Source of the DNA: Agriterribacter sp964599035
GTDB lineage: Bacteria; Bacteroidota; Bacteroidia; Chitinophagales; Chitinophagaceae
Assembly: GCA_964599035.1 (NCBI GenBank)
Contig: CAZREP010000002.1
Span: forward strand, 1-64,000
DNA length: 64,000 nt
Direction of reading: 5' to 3'
Shown here: in pieces, positions 24,785-33,556 of the stretch
Layout of the letters: each line of letters opens with the position of its first letter
Numbering within the stretch: the first letter of the stretch is position 1
Program-made: the position numbers and the translations under genes
The notes under the pieces: model-generated
What the model was told of the DNA's origin: nothing
What the model saw: the letters and a program-made list of their open reading frames with translations, nothing else
The model's database searches: none

Positions 24785-27211
24785 ATGTTTTCTTATAAAG
24801 GTCTGACCCGTACATTACTATGCTGTATTTTATTGTTATCCTCAGCAGGGTATCTGCCTGCTCAAAATAAAGTGGAGCAGGCGCTTGAAACGCTTTCCCA
24901 GAAATACCCCCAGGAAAAAGTATACCTGCTGTATAACAAAGACAGTTACCTGGCAGGGGAAAATATGTGGTTTAGCGCCTTTATATTTGAAGGGTATAAT
25001 CGTTCTCTTATTTCCACCAATCTTACCCTGGAGCTCTACAACAGTAAAAAAACGCTGATCAACAGAAAGCATGTTCCGCTTTTTGACGGCGAAGGGCAGG
25101 GCAGCTTTGCGCTCCCCGATTCCCTGCCCGAAGGGATCTATTACGTGAGGGGTTATACACAGTGGATGCTTAACTTCGACGAAGCTTTTCAGTATGTGCA
25201 TTCTTTCAGGCTGTATAATACGGCCTCACCCCAGAAACTGGTGCCCGATTCCCTGGCAGTGTGGACTGCTGCTGCATTTCCCGAAGGAGGTAACCTGGTC
25301 GCAGGACTTGAAAGTAAAGTTGCGGTAAGACTTTCGTCGCCCGGCGTATTGCCTGAAGGGTGGAATGGCTATGTTGTGGATGCGGCAAAGCCTTCGGAGA
25401 AAATTACCAGCTTTACGGCTTTCGACCGGAATGTGGGGGTCTTCAATTTCACACCGGAAGAAGGAAAAAAATACCAGGTGATCGTGCAGGATAAGAAAGG
25501 GAAGAAACAAACAGTGTCATTGCCCGCAGCCGCGGCTTCAGGTGTAAGGCTGCAGGTAAACAGCACCACCGATTCCATATATTATTCCCTGCAGGCTAAA
25601 AACCTGTCCGCAGATGTGAGAGGGTATAAGCTCATCGGCACTATCAATAATATCCTGGTGTATAAGGCTAATATTAATAAGATCACTGAGGGAATATCGA
25701 GCTCCATCCCTGCCGATAAGCTGATCAATGGAATATTGCGCTTGACGCTCTTTAACGAGTCGGAGAAGGTGGTGGCAGAGCGCCTGTGCTTTGTTCAGGC
25801 AGAGCAGCTCCGCGTGGGGCGACCTTCTTTTCCGCCGCTGTATCTGAGCAGTACGCCGCGGGGTGTTAACGGTTTTGATATTATGGCCGATACCAACTAC
25901 CAGAAATATTCAGTACTTGTAATGGATGGAAACGCAAATGATTTTCTGGAAAGGGAAAATATCTTAACCAGTTTGTGGCTTACCTCCGATCTTACCGGAC
26001 GGATAGATTCACCTGCACGCTATTTTGATATAGATACCGACCCCGAGGCATTGGATGCGTTACTGATATCCGAGAAGTGGAAACGCTTTGACTGGGATGA
26101 TGTAATTAATGGAAAATTTCCGGAGATACGGTATACCCCCGAGCCCTATATTTCATATAAAGGCACCGTTTATGGAGGAGGGGGTGTGGTTGCCAATCAA
26201 ACCGTAAACCTTATTTTCTATTTTGCCGACTCCACTACGCAGCTCAACCAGGTAACCACCGATGCCAAGGGGGTATTTGAATTGAAGAACCTGATCTTTG
26301 AAGAGCCGCTGAAAGTGTATTACCAGGTTAATGATAAAAAGGTGGCTCCCAGGGATGTTACTATAACATTTGAATCGCTGAACAGGATTGTTCCCTATAA
26401 GGGTACACTGCCTCCCGGAGGATATACCCTTACCAAAAGGCCGGCTAATGATAAGTTGCCTGCGGATATAGCAAGAGGGCTGGTCAACCTGAATAATCAG
26501 AAAGCAGCCGATGAAAGGTTCCGGACGCTTGAAGAAGTAAAGATAGTAGCCCAGAAGAAAAGCAACAAGGAGAAATTGAATGAGCAACTGAGCTCCGGTA
26601 TGTTCAGAAGCATGAATGAAGATGTATTTGATCTTGTGAATGAAAACCAGGACGCCATGTCGTATCAGAATATACTTCAATGGCTGCAGGGGCGCGTGGC
26701 CGGTTTGCAGATCCAGATGCAGGGGGGTGATTATATTCCCGTTATCAGGGGAAGCAGGGTACAACTGTATCTTGATGAGATGCCTGTTGACCCGAGTGCC
26801 ATAAGCGGTATGCCTGTAAGCAATATTGCCATGGTAAAGGTGATCAAGAGCGGCTTCGTTGGAGGTATTGGAGGTGGCGGCGGCGGAGCGGTAGCCATTT
26901 ATACCCGCAGGGGGGATACGCAGGCAGCCAATACCCAAAAGCCTCCGTCGCTGAACAGCAGTGTGCTGGCGGGTTACGATAAAGTGCTTCCTTTTTATGA
27001 GCCCGATTATAAAGATGCATCGGTTAAGCGCCTGGAAAAGGACGCCCGTGATGTGCTTTACTGGAATCCCATGGTAATCCCCGAAGGAACTAAGCCTGTT
27101 CAGATCCGTTTTTATAATAACGATGATGCCAAAAGTATAAGGGTAGTGATCATCGGATTTTCGAAAAATGAAGATCTGCTGCTATATTATAATGAGCTAT
27201 TCAGGTTTTAG
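24785..27211 (+). CDS. Large secreted protein with MG2-like and TonB-plug domains, no barrel
   Basis: 808 residues with a signal peptide (cleavage near LPAQN, residue 26). The N-terminal part (about 40-130; KVYLLYNKDSYLAGENMWF, LPDSLPEGIYYVRGYTQW) resembles the macroglobulin-type domain of alpha-2-macroglobulins. Around 455-530 lies a carboxypeptidase-like regulatory domain (YKGTVYGGGGVVANQTVNL). About 600-715 matches a TonB-dependent receptor plug (ILQWLQGRVAGLQIQMQGGD, then VPVIRGSRVQLYLDEMPV-like core and GGGGAVAIYTRRGD). The following 90 residues are too short for the 22-strand barrel. Such barrel-less plug proteins are widespread in Bacteroidota; their function is not known to me. The 3' end overlaps the stop of the convergent transporter gene by four bases. 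Confidence 0.8.
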   Translation: MFSYKGLTRTLLCCILLLSSAGYLPAQNKVEQALETLSQKYPQEKVYLLYNKDSYLAGENMWFSAFIFEGYNRSLISTNLTLELYNSKKTLINRKHVPLFDGEGQGSFALPDSLPEGIYYVRGYTQWMLNFDEAFQYVHSFRLYNTASPQKLVPDSLAVWTAAAFPEGGNLVAGLESKVAVRLSSPGVLPEGWNGYVVDAAKPSEKITSFTAFDRNVGVFNFTPEEGKKYQVIVQDKKGKKQTVSLPAAAASGVRLQVNSTTDSIYYSLQAKNLSADVRGYKLIGTINNILVYKANINKITEGISSSIPADKLINGILRLTLFNESEKVVAERLCFVQAEQLRVGRPSFPPLYLSSTPRGVNGFDIMADTNYQKYSVLVMDGNANDFLERENILTSLWLTSDLTGRIDSPARYFDIDTDPEALDALLISEKWKRFDWDDVINGKFPEIRYTPEPYISYKGTVYGGGGVVANQTVNLIFYFADSTTQLNQVTTDAKGVFELKNLIFEEPLKVYYQVNDKKVAPRDVTITFESLNRIVPYKGTLPPGGYTLTKRPANDKLPADIARGLVNLNNQKAADERFRTLEEVKIVAQKKSNKEKLNEQLSSGMFRSMNEDVFDLVNENQDAMSYQNILQWLQGRVAGLQIQMQGGDYIPVIRGSRVQLYLDEMPVDPSAISGMPVSNIAMVKVIKSGFVGGIGGGGGGAVAIYTRRGDTQAANTQKPPSLNSSVLAGYDKVLPFYEPDYKDASVKRLEKDARDVLYWNPMVIPEGTKPVQIRFYNNDDAKSIRVVIIGFSKNEDLLLYYNELFRF

Positions 27212-28590
27212 CGATGATGCTTTTTCAGACCTGGTAGAAAGTTCTCCAGTTCTTCGAGTGTTTTCCCTTTGGTTTCTTTTACCTTCCACCAAACAAAGAA
27301 AAACCCAAGCACACATATTGCGGAGTAGATATAAAATGATTGTTCCTGCAGCTTCTCAAATAATACCGGGAAGGTAAAGACGAGAATAAAATACGCCGTC
27401 CACAGGCTAACAACTGCAATTGTGGTAGCTTTATCCCGAATTTTATTGGGAAATATTTCAGCAATCAATACCCAGGTAACGGGGGCGAGCGACATGGCAT
27501 AGATACCAATAGCGGTTAATAAGAACCAGGATACCTGAGGGGAATGGTTTTTTAACAGGATCGTAACGATCACATACGTAATCGCTAATCCTGCTGCACC
27601 AATTAACATTAAAGGTTTTCTTCCTAATTTGTCAACAAGCAGCATAGCAACAATAGTAAAAATTACATTTACACCTCCTATAAAAACTGTTTGCAGCAAT
27701 TGATCATCCTGCGATGCGCCTATGCTTTCAAATATTTTAGGCGCATAATTGAATACCGTGTTGATGCCACAGAATTGCTGAAACACCGCCAAGCCTATAC
27801 CTACCAAAACGGCGGAGAATATGCCCTTTTTAAAAATATCTGCATACTGCGTTTTAACGATTCCACTTAAAGACACTGCAATATTGCTGATCGATTCATT
27901 TACAAAACCGGCATCACCTATTTTTTTTAAAACCTTTGTTGCCTGTGCGCTTTTACCAGCCTTTATCAGCCAGCGTGGGCTTTCAGGCAGCCACCATGCT
28001 CCGGTAAAAAATAAAACGGAGGGGACAAAACCTAAGCCGAACATCCAACGCCAGGCATCTTCTCCATAATTACGCAATGCATAATTAATGAGGTTTGTAA
28101 AAAGAATGCCCAGTACGATCGTCAACTGGTTAATGGCCACCATACGGCCACGCATATGCGCGGGAGAAATTTCAGCAATATACATCGGCGACAGCACAGA
28201 GGCCATACCAACGCCTATCCCTGCGCAAAACCTGGAAACGATAAACACATCTCTTGAAAAAGAAAATGCCATTGCCAGGGAAGAAAAGGCAAAAATAGCT
28301 GCAGCGATCAACAATCCCGGCTTGCGTCCGTATTTGTCTGACACGGATCCCGCCATCATGCAACCCATAATAGCTCCCAATGCCAGGCTTCCTGTTGCAA
28401 AGCCTTCCCAGTAGGCATCTAATGAAAAATGTTTTTGTAAAAAAGGTAAAGCACCTGCAATTACGGCGAAGTCGAATCCAAACAAATAACCTCCCATGGC
28501 GGAAACAAAAGAGATGCCCAGGATATAACGCGTATTGTAGGAATATTTCTTCTCTGTTTGGGGAATCCTGTCATTATTAAGTGTATGCAT
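27208..28590 (-). CDS. Sugar/H+ symporter (MFS sugar porter family)
   Basis: 460 residues, twelve membrane helices. Sugar porter signatures are present: GxxxDKYGRKPG after helix 2, PESPRWLIKAGK after helix 6, LGRKPLMLIG after helix 8, and FPNKIRDKATTIA late in the protein. Homologues such as XylE and AraE carry xylose, arabinose or galactose with protons across the inner membrane. It is the last gene of PUL1, 44 bp after the aldose epimerase gene, which points to import of a free hexose, perhaps galactose or glucose, released by the GH97 enzyme. Confidence 0.92.
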   Translation of the reverse strand: MHTLNNDRIPQTEKKYSYNTRYILGISFVSAMGGYLFGFDFAVIAGALPFLQKHFSLDAYWEGFATGSLALGAIMGCMMAGSVSDKYGRKPGLLIAAAIFAFSSLAMAFSFSRDVFIVSRFCAGIGVGMASVLSPMYIAEISPAHMRGRMVAINQLTIVLGILFTNLINYALRNYGEDAWRWMFGLGFVPSVLFFTGAWWLPESPRWLIKAGKSAQATKVLKKIGDAGFVNESISNIAVSLSGIVKTQYADIFKKGIFSAVLVGIGLAVFQQFCGINTVFNYAPKIFESIGASQDDQLLQTVFIGGVNVIFTIVAMLLVDKLGRKPLMLIGAAGLAITYVIVTILLKNHSPQVSWFLLTAIGIYAMSLAPVTWVLIAEIFPNKIRDKATTIAVVSLWTAYFILVFTFPVLFEKLQEQSFYIYSAICVLGFFFVWWKVKETKGKTLEELENFLPGLKKHHR

Positions 28591-28634
28591 TCATAACCGC
28601 TTTAATGTACTTTTAATATCACAAGAATAAAATT

Positions 28635-29705
28635 TTATCTTATTAAAAACCGGTATACCGTAGTTTGCCGGTATTCTTCCCCGGGAAGTAAAACAATAGT
28701 TGGAAATTGAGGATGATTGACTGCATCGGGGAAACCCTGGGCTTCTAATGCAAGACCACTGCCGCTAAAGTAGCGTTGCCCTTTTTTACCCACATCAGTT
28801 CCGTCAAACAACGAAGCATTATATAGCTGAATGCCGGGTTGATCGGTATATACTTCCATGGCCCTTCCGCTTTCTTTCTCTTCCACTATTGCGGCCAATA
28901 ACAGGGCGTTATCGGGCTTGTTTAAAATATAATACACTACATATCCTTTTCCTGGAAGGGACCCGTCAACAGGGTGGCCGATAGTTCGCAGACGGGTAAA
29001 ATCAACAGTTGTATCTTTTACAGGAATAATATTGCCTGTGGGAATTAATTCATCATCACATTCAAGATGGTTTTCTGAGCAGATACAAATAAAATGATCC
29101 AATACACTCCTACTCATATCCCCATGGAGATTAAAATATGCATGGTTGGTAAGGTTGATGATAGTCGCTTTATCTGTTCTGGCTGAATAATGTATCGTCA
29201 AAGTATTATCATTACCCAAAGTATATATCACTTTTACCGTAAAATTACCGGGATATCCCTCTTCACCGTCTTTGGAAAAAAAGGTTAACACTAACGACGC
29301 CTCACCCTTATCGTTCATCATGGTTTTACCGTTCCAAACCTGAAAGCTGAACCCGTCAAGACCTCCGTGTAAATGATTTCTGACGGGATTTCCGAAGATA
29401 TCGTTGGTTTCCAGCTGGTATTTAATTCCATTTAATTCAAAAGTTCCTTTACTGATTCTCCCGCATACACGGCCTACGATAGCGCCATAATATTTTTCTT
29501 TAGCTGTGAGGTAATCATTAATATTATCGAAACCTAAAATCACATCGTTCCATTTGCCGTTTTTATCAGGAACCCACATAGACAGCCAACGTGCTCCGTA
29601 ATTGGTAAACTGGGCTGTACAACCATTTTTATTACGAAGCGTGAACAATTTTACTTCCGCACCCTTGATAATACTCCTGAAATTCTCCTCTTTTAATAAT
29701 TCCAT
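28635..29705 (-). CDS. galM: Aldose 1-epimerase (galactose mutarotase)
   Basis: 356 residues. Interconverts alpha and beta anomers of galactose or other aldoses. The active-site segments are NHLHGGLDGFSFQVW, NLTNHAYFNLHG with the catalytic His, and the C-terminal GLALEAQGFPDAVNHP with the catalytic Glu. No signal peptide, so cytoplasmic. The neighbours, a GH97 glycosidase upstream and a sugar symporter downstream, fit processing of the sugar set free by the locus. No galactokinase is present here. Confidence 0.92.
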   Translation of the reverse strand: MELLKEENFRSIIKGAEVKLFTLRNKNGCTAQFTNYGARWLSMWVPDKNGKWNDVILGFDNINDYLTAKEKYYGAIVGRVCGRISKGTFELNGIKYQLETNDIFGNPVRNHLHGGLDGFSFQVWNGKTMMNDKGEASLVLTFFSKDGEEGYPGNFTVKVIYTLGNDNTLTIHYSARTDKATIINLTNHAYFNLHGDMSRSVLDHFICICSENHLECDDELIPTGNIIPVKDTTVDFTRLRTIGHPVDGSLPGKGYVVYYILNKPDNALLLAAIVEEKESGRAMEVYTDQPGIQLYNASLFDGTDVGKKGQRYFSGSGLALEAQGFPDAVNHPQFPTIVLLPGEEYRQTTVYRFLIR

Positions 29706-29747
29706 TTATAGTCATTTATCATGATCCCCGGACGCCCGCATATATTA

Positions 29748-31700
29748 TTATTGTACAGGAGTAATTCTGGCCAACCAGCCTCCGCCGGGAGCTAACTCAA
29801 GCTTCAAGACTTCGCCTGCATTGATTTGACGTGATGACAGCTTATAATCTGTGGCGGCGGTTGCTGCGTTTATTCCATCCTCAATTATGGCTATATCGTA
29901 TTTGCCGGGGTTTAAAAAATCAGTAGACAGTTCTATTGTCCGCCTGTTGTCATTTGTTATTGCTCCAATATGCCAATCAGCGCCATCTCTTCGGGCCAAC
30001 ACCGTGTATTTGCCGATCTTACCTTTCAAAAGCCTGGTTTCATCCCACTCAACCGGTATTTTTGCCAGGAAATCAGTACATTCTTTCTCCCGGTAGTAAT
30101 CGGAGGGTGAACCGGGCAACATTGTCATGGGACTATTTAAAATAATAAATAAAGCCATTGCGTGTGCCCGTGTGCCCCATCCCATCGGATAATCCCAGAT
30201 ATGCCTGAAATTATGCTTGTTTGCGTTGCGCATGGTTGCGGGAATATAGTCCATCGAACCGGTAAACATGCGGATATAGGGCAAAAGATTATGGTGCTCA
30301 GGATTGTCATTATTGGATACCCCGCTTTGTTCGAATTCAATCAGCGCTTCCCGTGTCAGCACATTGGGGTATTTACGGCTTAGACCGCAGGGCTTATAGG
30401 CGCCATGAAAATTGACCACCATCTTTTTTTCGGCAGCTTTGCGGGCAACGGCTTCGTAAAACTCCACCATCAATTGGTCATCCCGGTTCATGAAATCTGT
30501 TTTGATGCCTTTGATACCCCATCTTTCAAATCGGTCAAAGGCTTCCTGCCATTGATCGTTCAATGTATTCCAGATCACCCACAGCAGCACGTCCACACCC
30601 TTCTTTTTCGCGTAAGCGGTAACTTCCTCCATATCTAAACCGGGAACGGTATGGAGCACATCACCTTTAGGACTCCATCCATCATCAAAAAGAAAATAGC
30701 GGAATCCCTTTTCTGCACAGAAGTCTATGAAATACTTGGCTGTTTCGGTATTAACGCCGGCCTTAAAATTAACGCTATAAATATTATTCTTGCCCCACCA
30801 GTCGAACATCACCACGCCGGGTTTAATCCATGACAGCTCTTTTAGCTCAGTGGGAGAGGCCAGTAAATAAACCATGTTATTACTGATCAGCCCTTCTTCT
30901 TTGTCGGCCACAGCAAATATCCTCCACGGGTAGGTTCTTTGCCCTGCCACCCTTGCTATATAGTTGTAGGTTTCCCCCACCTGGTTGCTGCTGTACGGGT
31001 TATTTGTCTTTACCAGTGTTTTTGGATAAGGTGGATGTATAGCCGAAATTTGTGACGTCCCGGTTCGCTTAACCCACAGTCCGGGGTAATTGTAGAGATC
31101 CGATTCCGTGATCATCACCAATTTGCCGTTTTGTTTTTCAACCAGCACCGGCAGGTTGCAAAGTCTTGATGGATCCACCTCACTCAGCTTTTTGAACTCA
31201 TATGGCTGTTCATACGCCGAATGGAAAGACTTCTCCGACTGGAAGCGCATTGAATCTCCATCCTGGAACTGGATATTCAGGGTTTCTTTCACGATTGTCA
31301 GGCTGTCTTTCGAATCGGTAGCGAAACGGTAGGCCATCCCCTCGTTGAAAAGCCGGAATGTCAGGGATTGGCCCGATTTAAATGTCAGCACCAGTTCATT
31401 ATATTCATTCCTGTAGATTTCGCTTTTTTCTCTTACTACCGGTTTAATGATCTCATTCACCGCGCTGCGCTTCACTTTCTTCACCCGTTGCGGGGCTGTT
31501 GCCGTTTGCCCGGTAATTATCGCCAGGTCCGAAAGGCTCAGAAGCAAACCGGCTTCTTTCTTCATTTTTAATTGTATCCCCTGCGGGTTATTTTCAATTT
31601 CGACCGACAGTTTTTTATCGGGAGATGACAGTATATATTGCTGCGCATGACCTGCAACACAAAAAAGGGACAGAAAAAACAAAGTCAGAAAGCCTTTCAT
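29748..31700 (-). CDS. Glycoside hydrolase family 97 (alpha-galactosidase/alpha-glucosidase)
   Basis: 650 residues with a signal peptide (MKGFLTLFFLSLFCVAGHAQ), so probably periplasmic. N-terminal beta-sandwich domain, a catalytic barrel, and a C-terminal beta domain (GAITNDNRRTIELSTDFL). GH97 contains calcium-dependent inverting alpha-glucosidases (SusB) and retaining alpha-galactosidases. The segment GIKGIKTDFMNRDDQ carries an Asp where retaining members have their nucleophile, and VNFHGAYKPCGLSRKYPN with TREALIEFEQ supplies conserved Glu residues. I therefore lean to a retaining alpha-galactosidase; this is tentative. The start at 31700 is preferred over 31739 because it gives a clean signal peptide. 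Confidence 0.9.
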   Translation of the reverse strand: MKGFLTLFFLSLFCVAGHAQQYILSSPDKKLSVEIENNPQGIQLKMKKEAGLLLSLSDLAIITGQTATAPQRVKKVKRSAVNEIIKPVVREKSEIYRNEYNELVLTFKSGQSLTFRLFNEGMAYRFATDSKDSLTIVKETLNIQFQDGDSMRFQSEKSFHSAYEQPYEFKKLSEVDPSRLCNLPVLVEKQNGKLVMITESDLYNYPGLWVKRTGTSQISAIHPPYPKTLVKTNNPYSSNQVGETYNYIARVAGQRTYPWRIFAVADKEEGLISNNMVYLLASPTELKELSWIKPGVVMFDWWGKNNIYSVNFKAGVNTETAKYFIDFCAEKGFRYFLFDDGWSPKGDVLHTVPGLDMEEVTAYAKKKGVDVLLWVIWNTLNDQWQEAFDRFERWGIKGIKTDFMNRDDQLMVEFYEAVARKAAEKKMVVNFHGAYKPCGLSRKYPNVLTREALIEFEQSGVSNNDNPEHHNLLPYIRMFTGSMDYIPATMRNANKHNFRHIWDYPMGWGTRAHAMALFIILNSPMTMLPGSPSDYYREKECTDFLAKIPVEWDETRLLKGKIGKYTVLARRDGADWHIGAITNDNRRTIELSTDFLNPGKYDIAIIEDGINAATAATDYKLSSRQINAGEVLKLELAPGGGWLARITPVQ

Positions 31701-31859
31701 AAATACAAATATTCGTTTTAAATTAATGCTGTTTTCCACCCGGCGAACATATTTACCTTCGGTGAGAAAAGTTCAAATTTTAGCAGAATATTTTTTCGGA
31801 ACAAGGTGAAAATGTTAAATAAGTTCCACTGAATATCGTATTCCCGGTTTGTCAGGAGC

Positions 31860-33536
31860 TTACCATCCCGGGTTTTGTTTTAATTCGGGATTGATTAAAA
31901 TTTCTTTTGTAGGCAATGGCATCAGGTAATGCTTATTGGGATCAAACTTTCTTCCGGCGGAGCTTTCCACGATAATAAACCCATTGGCATCGGTTCTGTT
32001 TTGCCAGCTTGCATCCGCATAAGGATTTCTGTTTTGGCCTTCCACTACAATAGGGCCTGCCCATGGAGTGCCAACAATTTTGATGCCTTTCACGTCTGTA
32101 GGGAGCTCGGTTTCGGCTGTTTTCCATCTTCTCAGATCATCGTATCTAAACCCTTCCAGTGCAAGTTCTATGGTTCGCTCCCTCCTTATTTCCTCCCGCA
32201 TGTTCAGCCCATTGGCAGTAACAAAGCTATTGGTCAATGCAAGCATGCCTGCTCTTGCCCGAAGTAAGTTTATTGATTTATTGAGATCTTCATCACTGAT
32301 ACTACCATTTTTTTCAAAGCTGGCTTCTGCATAGATAAGAAGCATTTCCCCATATCTTAAAATATGGCGATCGTAACCGTATCCAAGCGTAAACGGCGAC
32401 TCGTTAGAAACCGGATCTTCAGACAAGAACTTAAACGTAGTATATCCTGTATTGGCATTACGTTGAGGATAGAAAGGCCAGCTTGCAACCGGTTCGGGAT
32501 ACCAGAGTTGCATAGCTCCTGTGCCAGGCACAACAAAAGTCATTGTCATCCGTGGGTCGCGATTTTCGAATTCTGAACCTGTTTGATTGTAGCCCTGAAA
32601 TAAAGGAGACTGGGTGATAGGTAACCCATCGGCACACAAATACATATCCGCCAGCTTTTTAGTAGGTAACAGATGTCCTTCACCAACTGTACTTGGAAAT
32701 GTTTGATTGGAAACACTTACCTGGTAACGCCGGTCTAATATTGCTTCAGATGCATCATCCCCTTCATCAATAAAAAAATACCGGTAGCTCTGGGCGCCCT
32801 TAGCCGTATAGAGGGAATATTGTGTGCTGTTCATAACGGTTGTTGCGGCGTCAATAGCAACATCCAGGTAGGTGTTGGCACTGGCATCTCCTCTCGATTT
32901 GCCCCAGGTGCCTTCAAACAATGCCACCCTTGCTCTCAGCGCGTTGGCAGCGCCTTTGGTGATCCTGCCCACATCACTGCCCGACAATGCGCTTTTTTCA
33001 GGCAGGCTCGTTGCCGCTTCCGTGAGGTCTTTTAATATAAAATCCACGGTCTCTTTCCGTGTTGCTCTTGCAGAATACAATTCTTCGTCGTCAATATCCA
33101 GCTCACGGGTAATAATGGGCACTTCTCCGAACAGCTTATATATCATCCAGTAATTGTACGCTCTGAAAAATTTTGCCTCACCGATAAATGGTGTTAATTC
33201 TGAAGCTATAGGCGCTTCTTCCGCTTTTGCGATGATCTTATTACAACGCCTGATATAAATGTATGCATTGGTCCACCTGCTGTCGCTTTCGGTAGTCTGG
33301 TAGGTGCCGTTACTAACGGAATTGGGCACATCGTAGGCTAAGTCTGTATAAGTATCCCACGTATTAAAGCCTTCAAGTGAAAGATACAGGTTATTGGCGG
33401 CCATTTTAAAGTCTGCTGTTGTTTTCCAGAAGGTACCGTCAGAGATAGTGTCTTTAGGGAAAAGATCCAGCCCCTTGTTGCATCCTGTTAATAACAGGAT
33501 GGAAACAGCGAGTATTTTAAAATATGTATGGTTCAT
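31860..33536 (-). CDS. SusD/RagB-family outer-membrane lipoprotein (PUL1)
   Basis: 558 residues. Lipoprotein signal with lipobox LLTGC (Cys19). SusD-like TPR scaffold: EAKFFRAYNYWMIYKLFGEV in the first half, FENRDPRMTMTFVVPG in the middle and RRERTIELALEGFRYDDLRR near the C-terminus, all typical of the family. It binds a glycan at the cell surface and forms the lid of the SusC channel encoded 20 bp upstream. Confidence 0.95.
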   Translation of the reverse strand: MNHTYFKILAVSILLLTGCNKGLDLFPKDTISDGTFWKTTADFKMAANNLYLSLEGFNTWDTYTDLAYDVPNSVSNGTYQTTESDSRWTNAYIYIRRCNKIIAKAEEAPIASELTPFIGEAKFFRAYNYWMIYKLFGEVPIITRELDIDDEELYSARATRKETVDFILKDLTEAATSLPEKSALSGSDVGRITKGAANALRARVALFEGTWGKSRGDASANTYLDVAIDAATTVMNSTQYSLYTAKGAQSYRYFFIDEGDDASEAILDRRYQVSVSNQTFPSTVGEGHLLPTKKLADMYLCADGLPITQSPLFQGYNQTGSEFENRDPRMTMTFVVPGTGAMQLWYPEPVASWPFYPQRNANTGYTTFKFLSEDPVSNESPFTLGYGYDRHILRYGEMLLIYAEASFEKNGSISDEDLNKSINLLRARAGMLALTNSFVTANGLNMREEIRRERTIELALEGFRYDDLRRWKTAETELPTDVKGIKIVGTPWAGPIVVEGQNRNPYADASWQNRTDANGFIIVESSAGRKFDPNKHYLMPLPTKEILINPELKQNPGW

Positions 33537-33556
33537 GGTAGTGATTGGTTGATGGT

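Noticed and set aside
26153..26938. 261-codon minus-strand frame opposite the plug protein gene
   Set aside because: Antisense shadow of a well-supported secreted protein; no signal peptide or family motifs.
30842..30860. tRNA-like string TAGCTCAGTGGGAGAGG
   Set aside because: It looks like a D-arm but lies inside the GH97 coding sequence on the opposite strand, with no acceptor stem, anticodon arm or T-arm around it.
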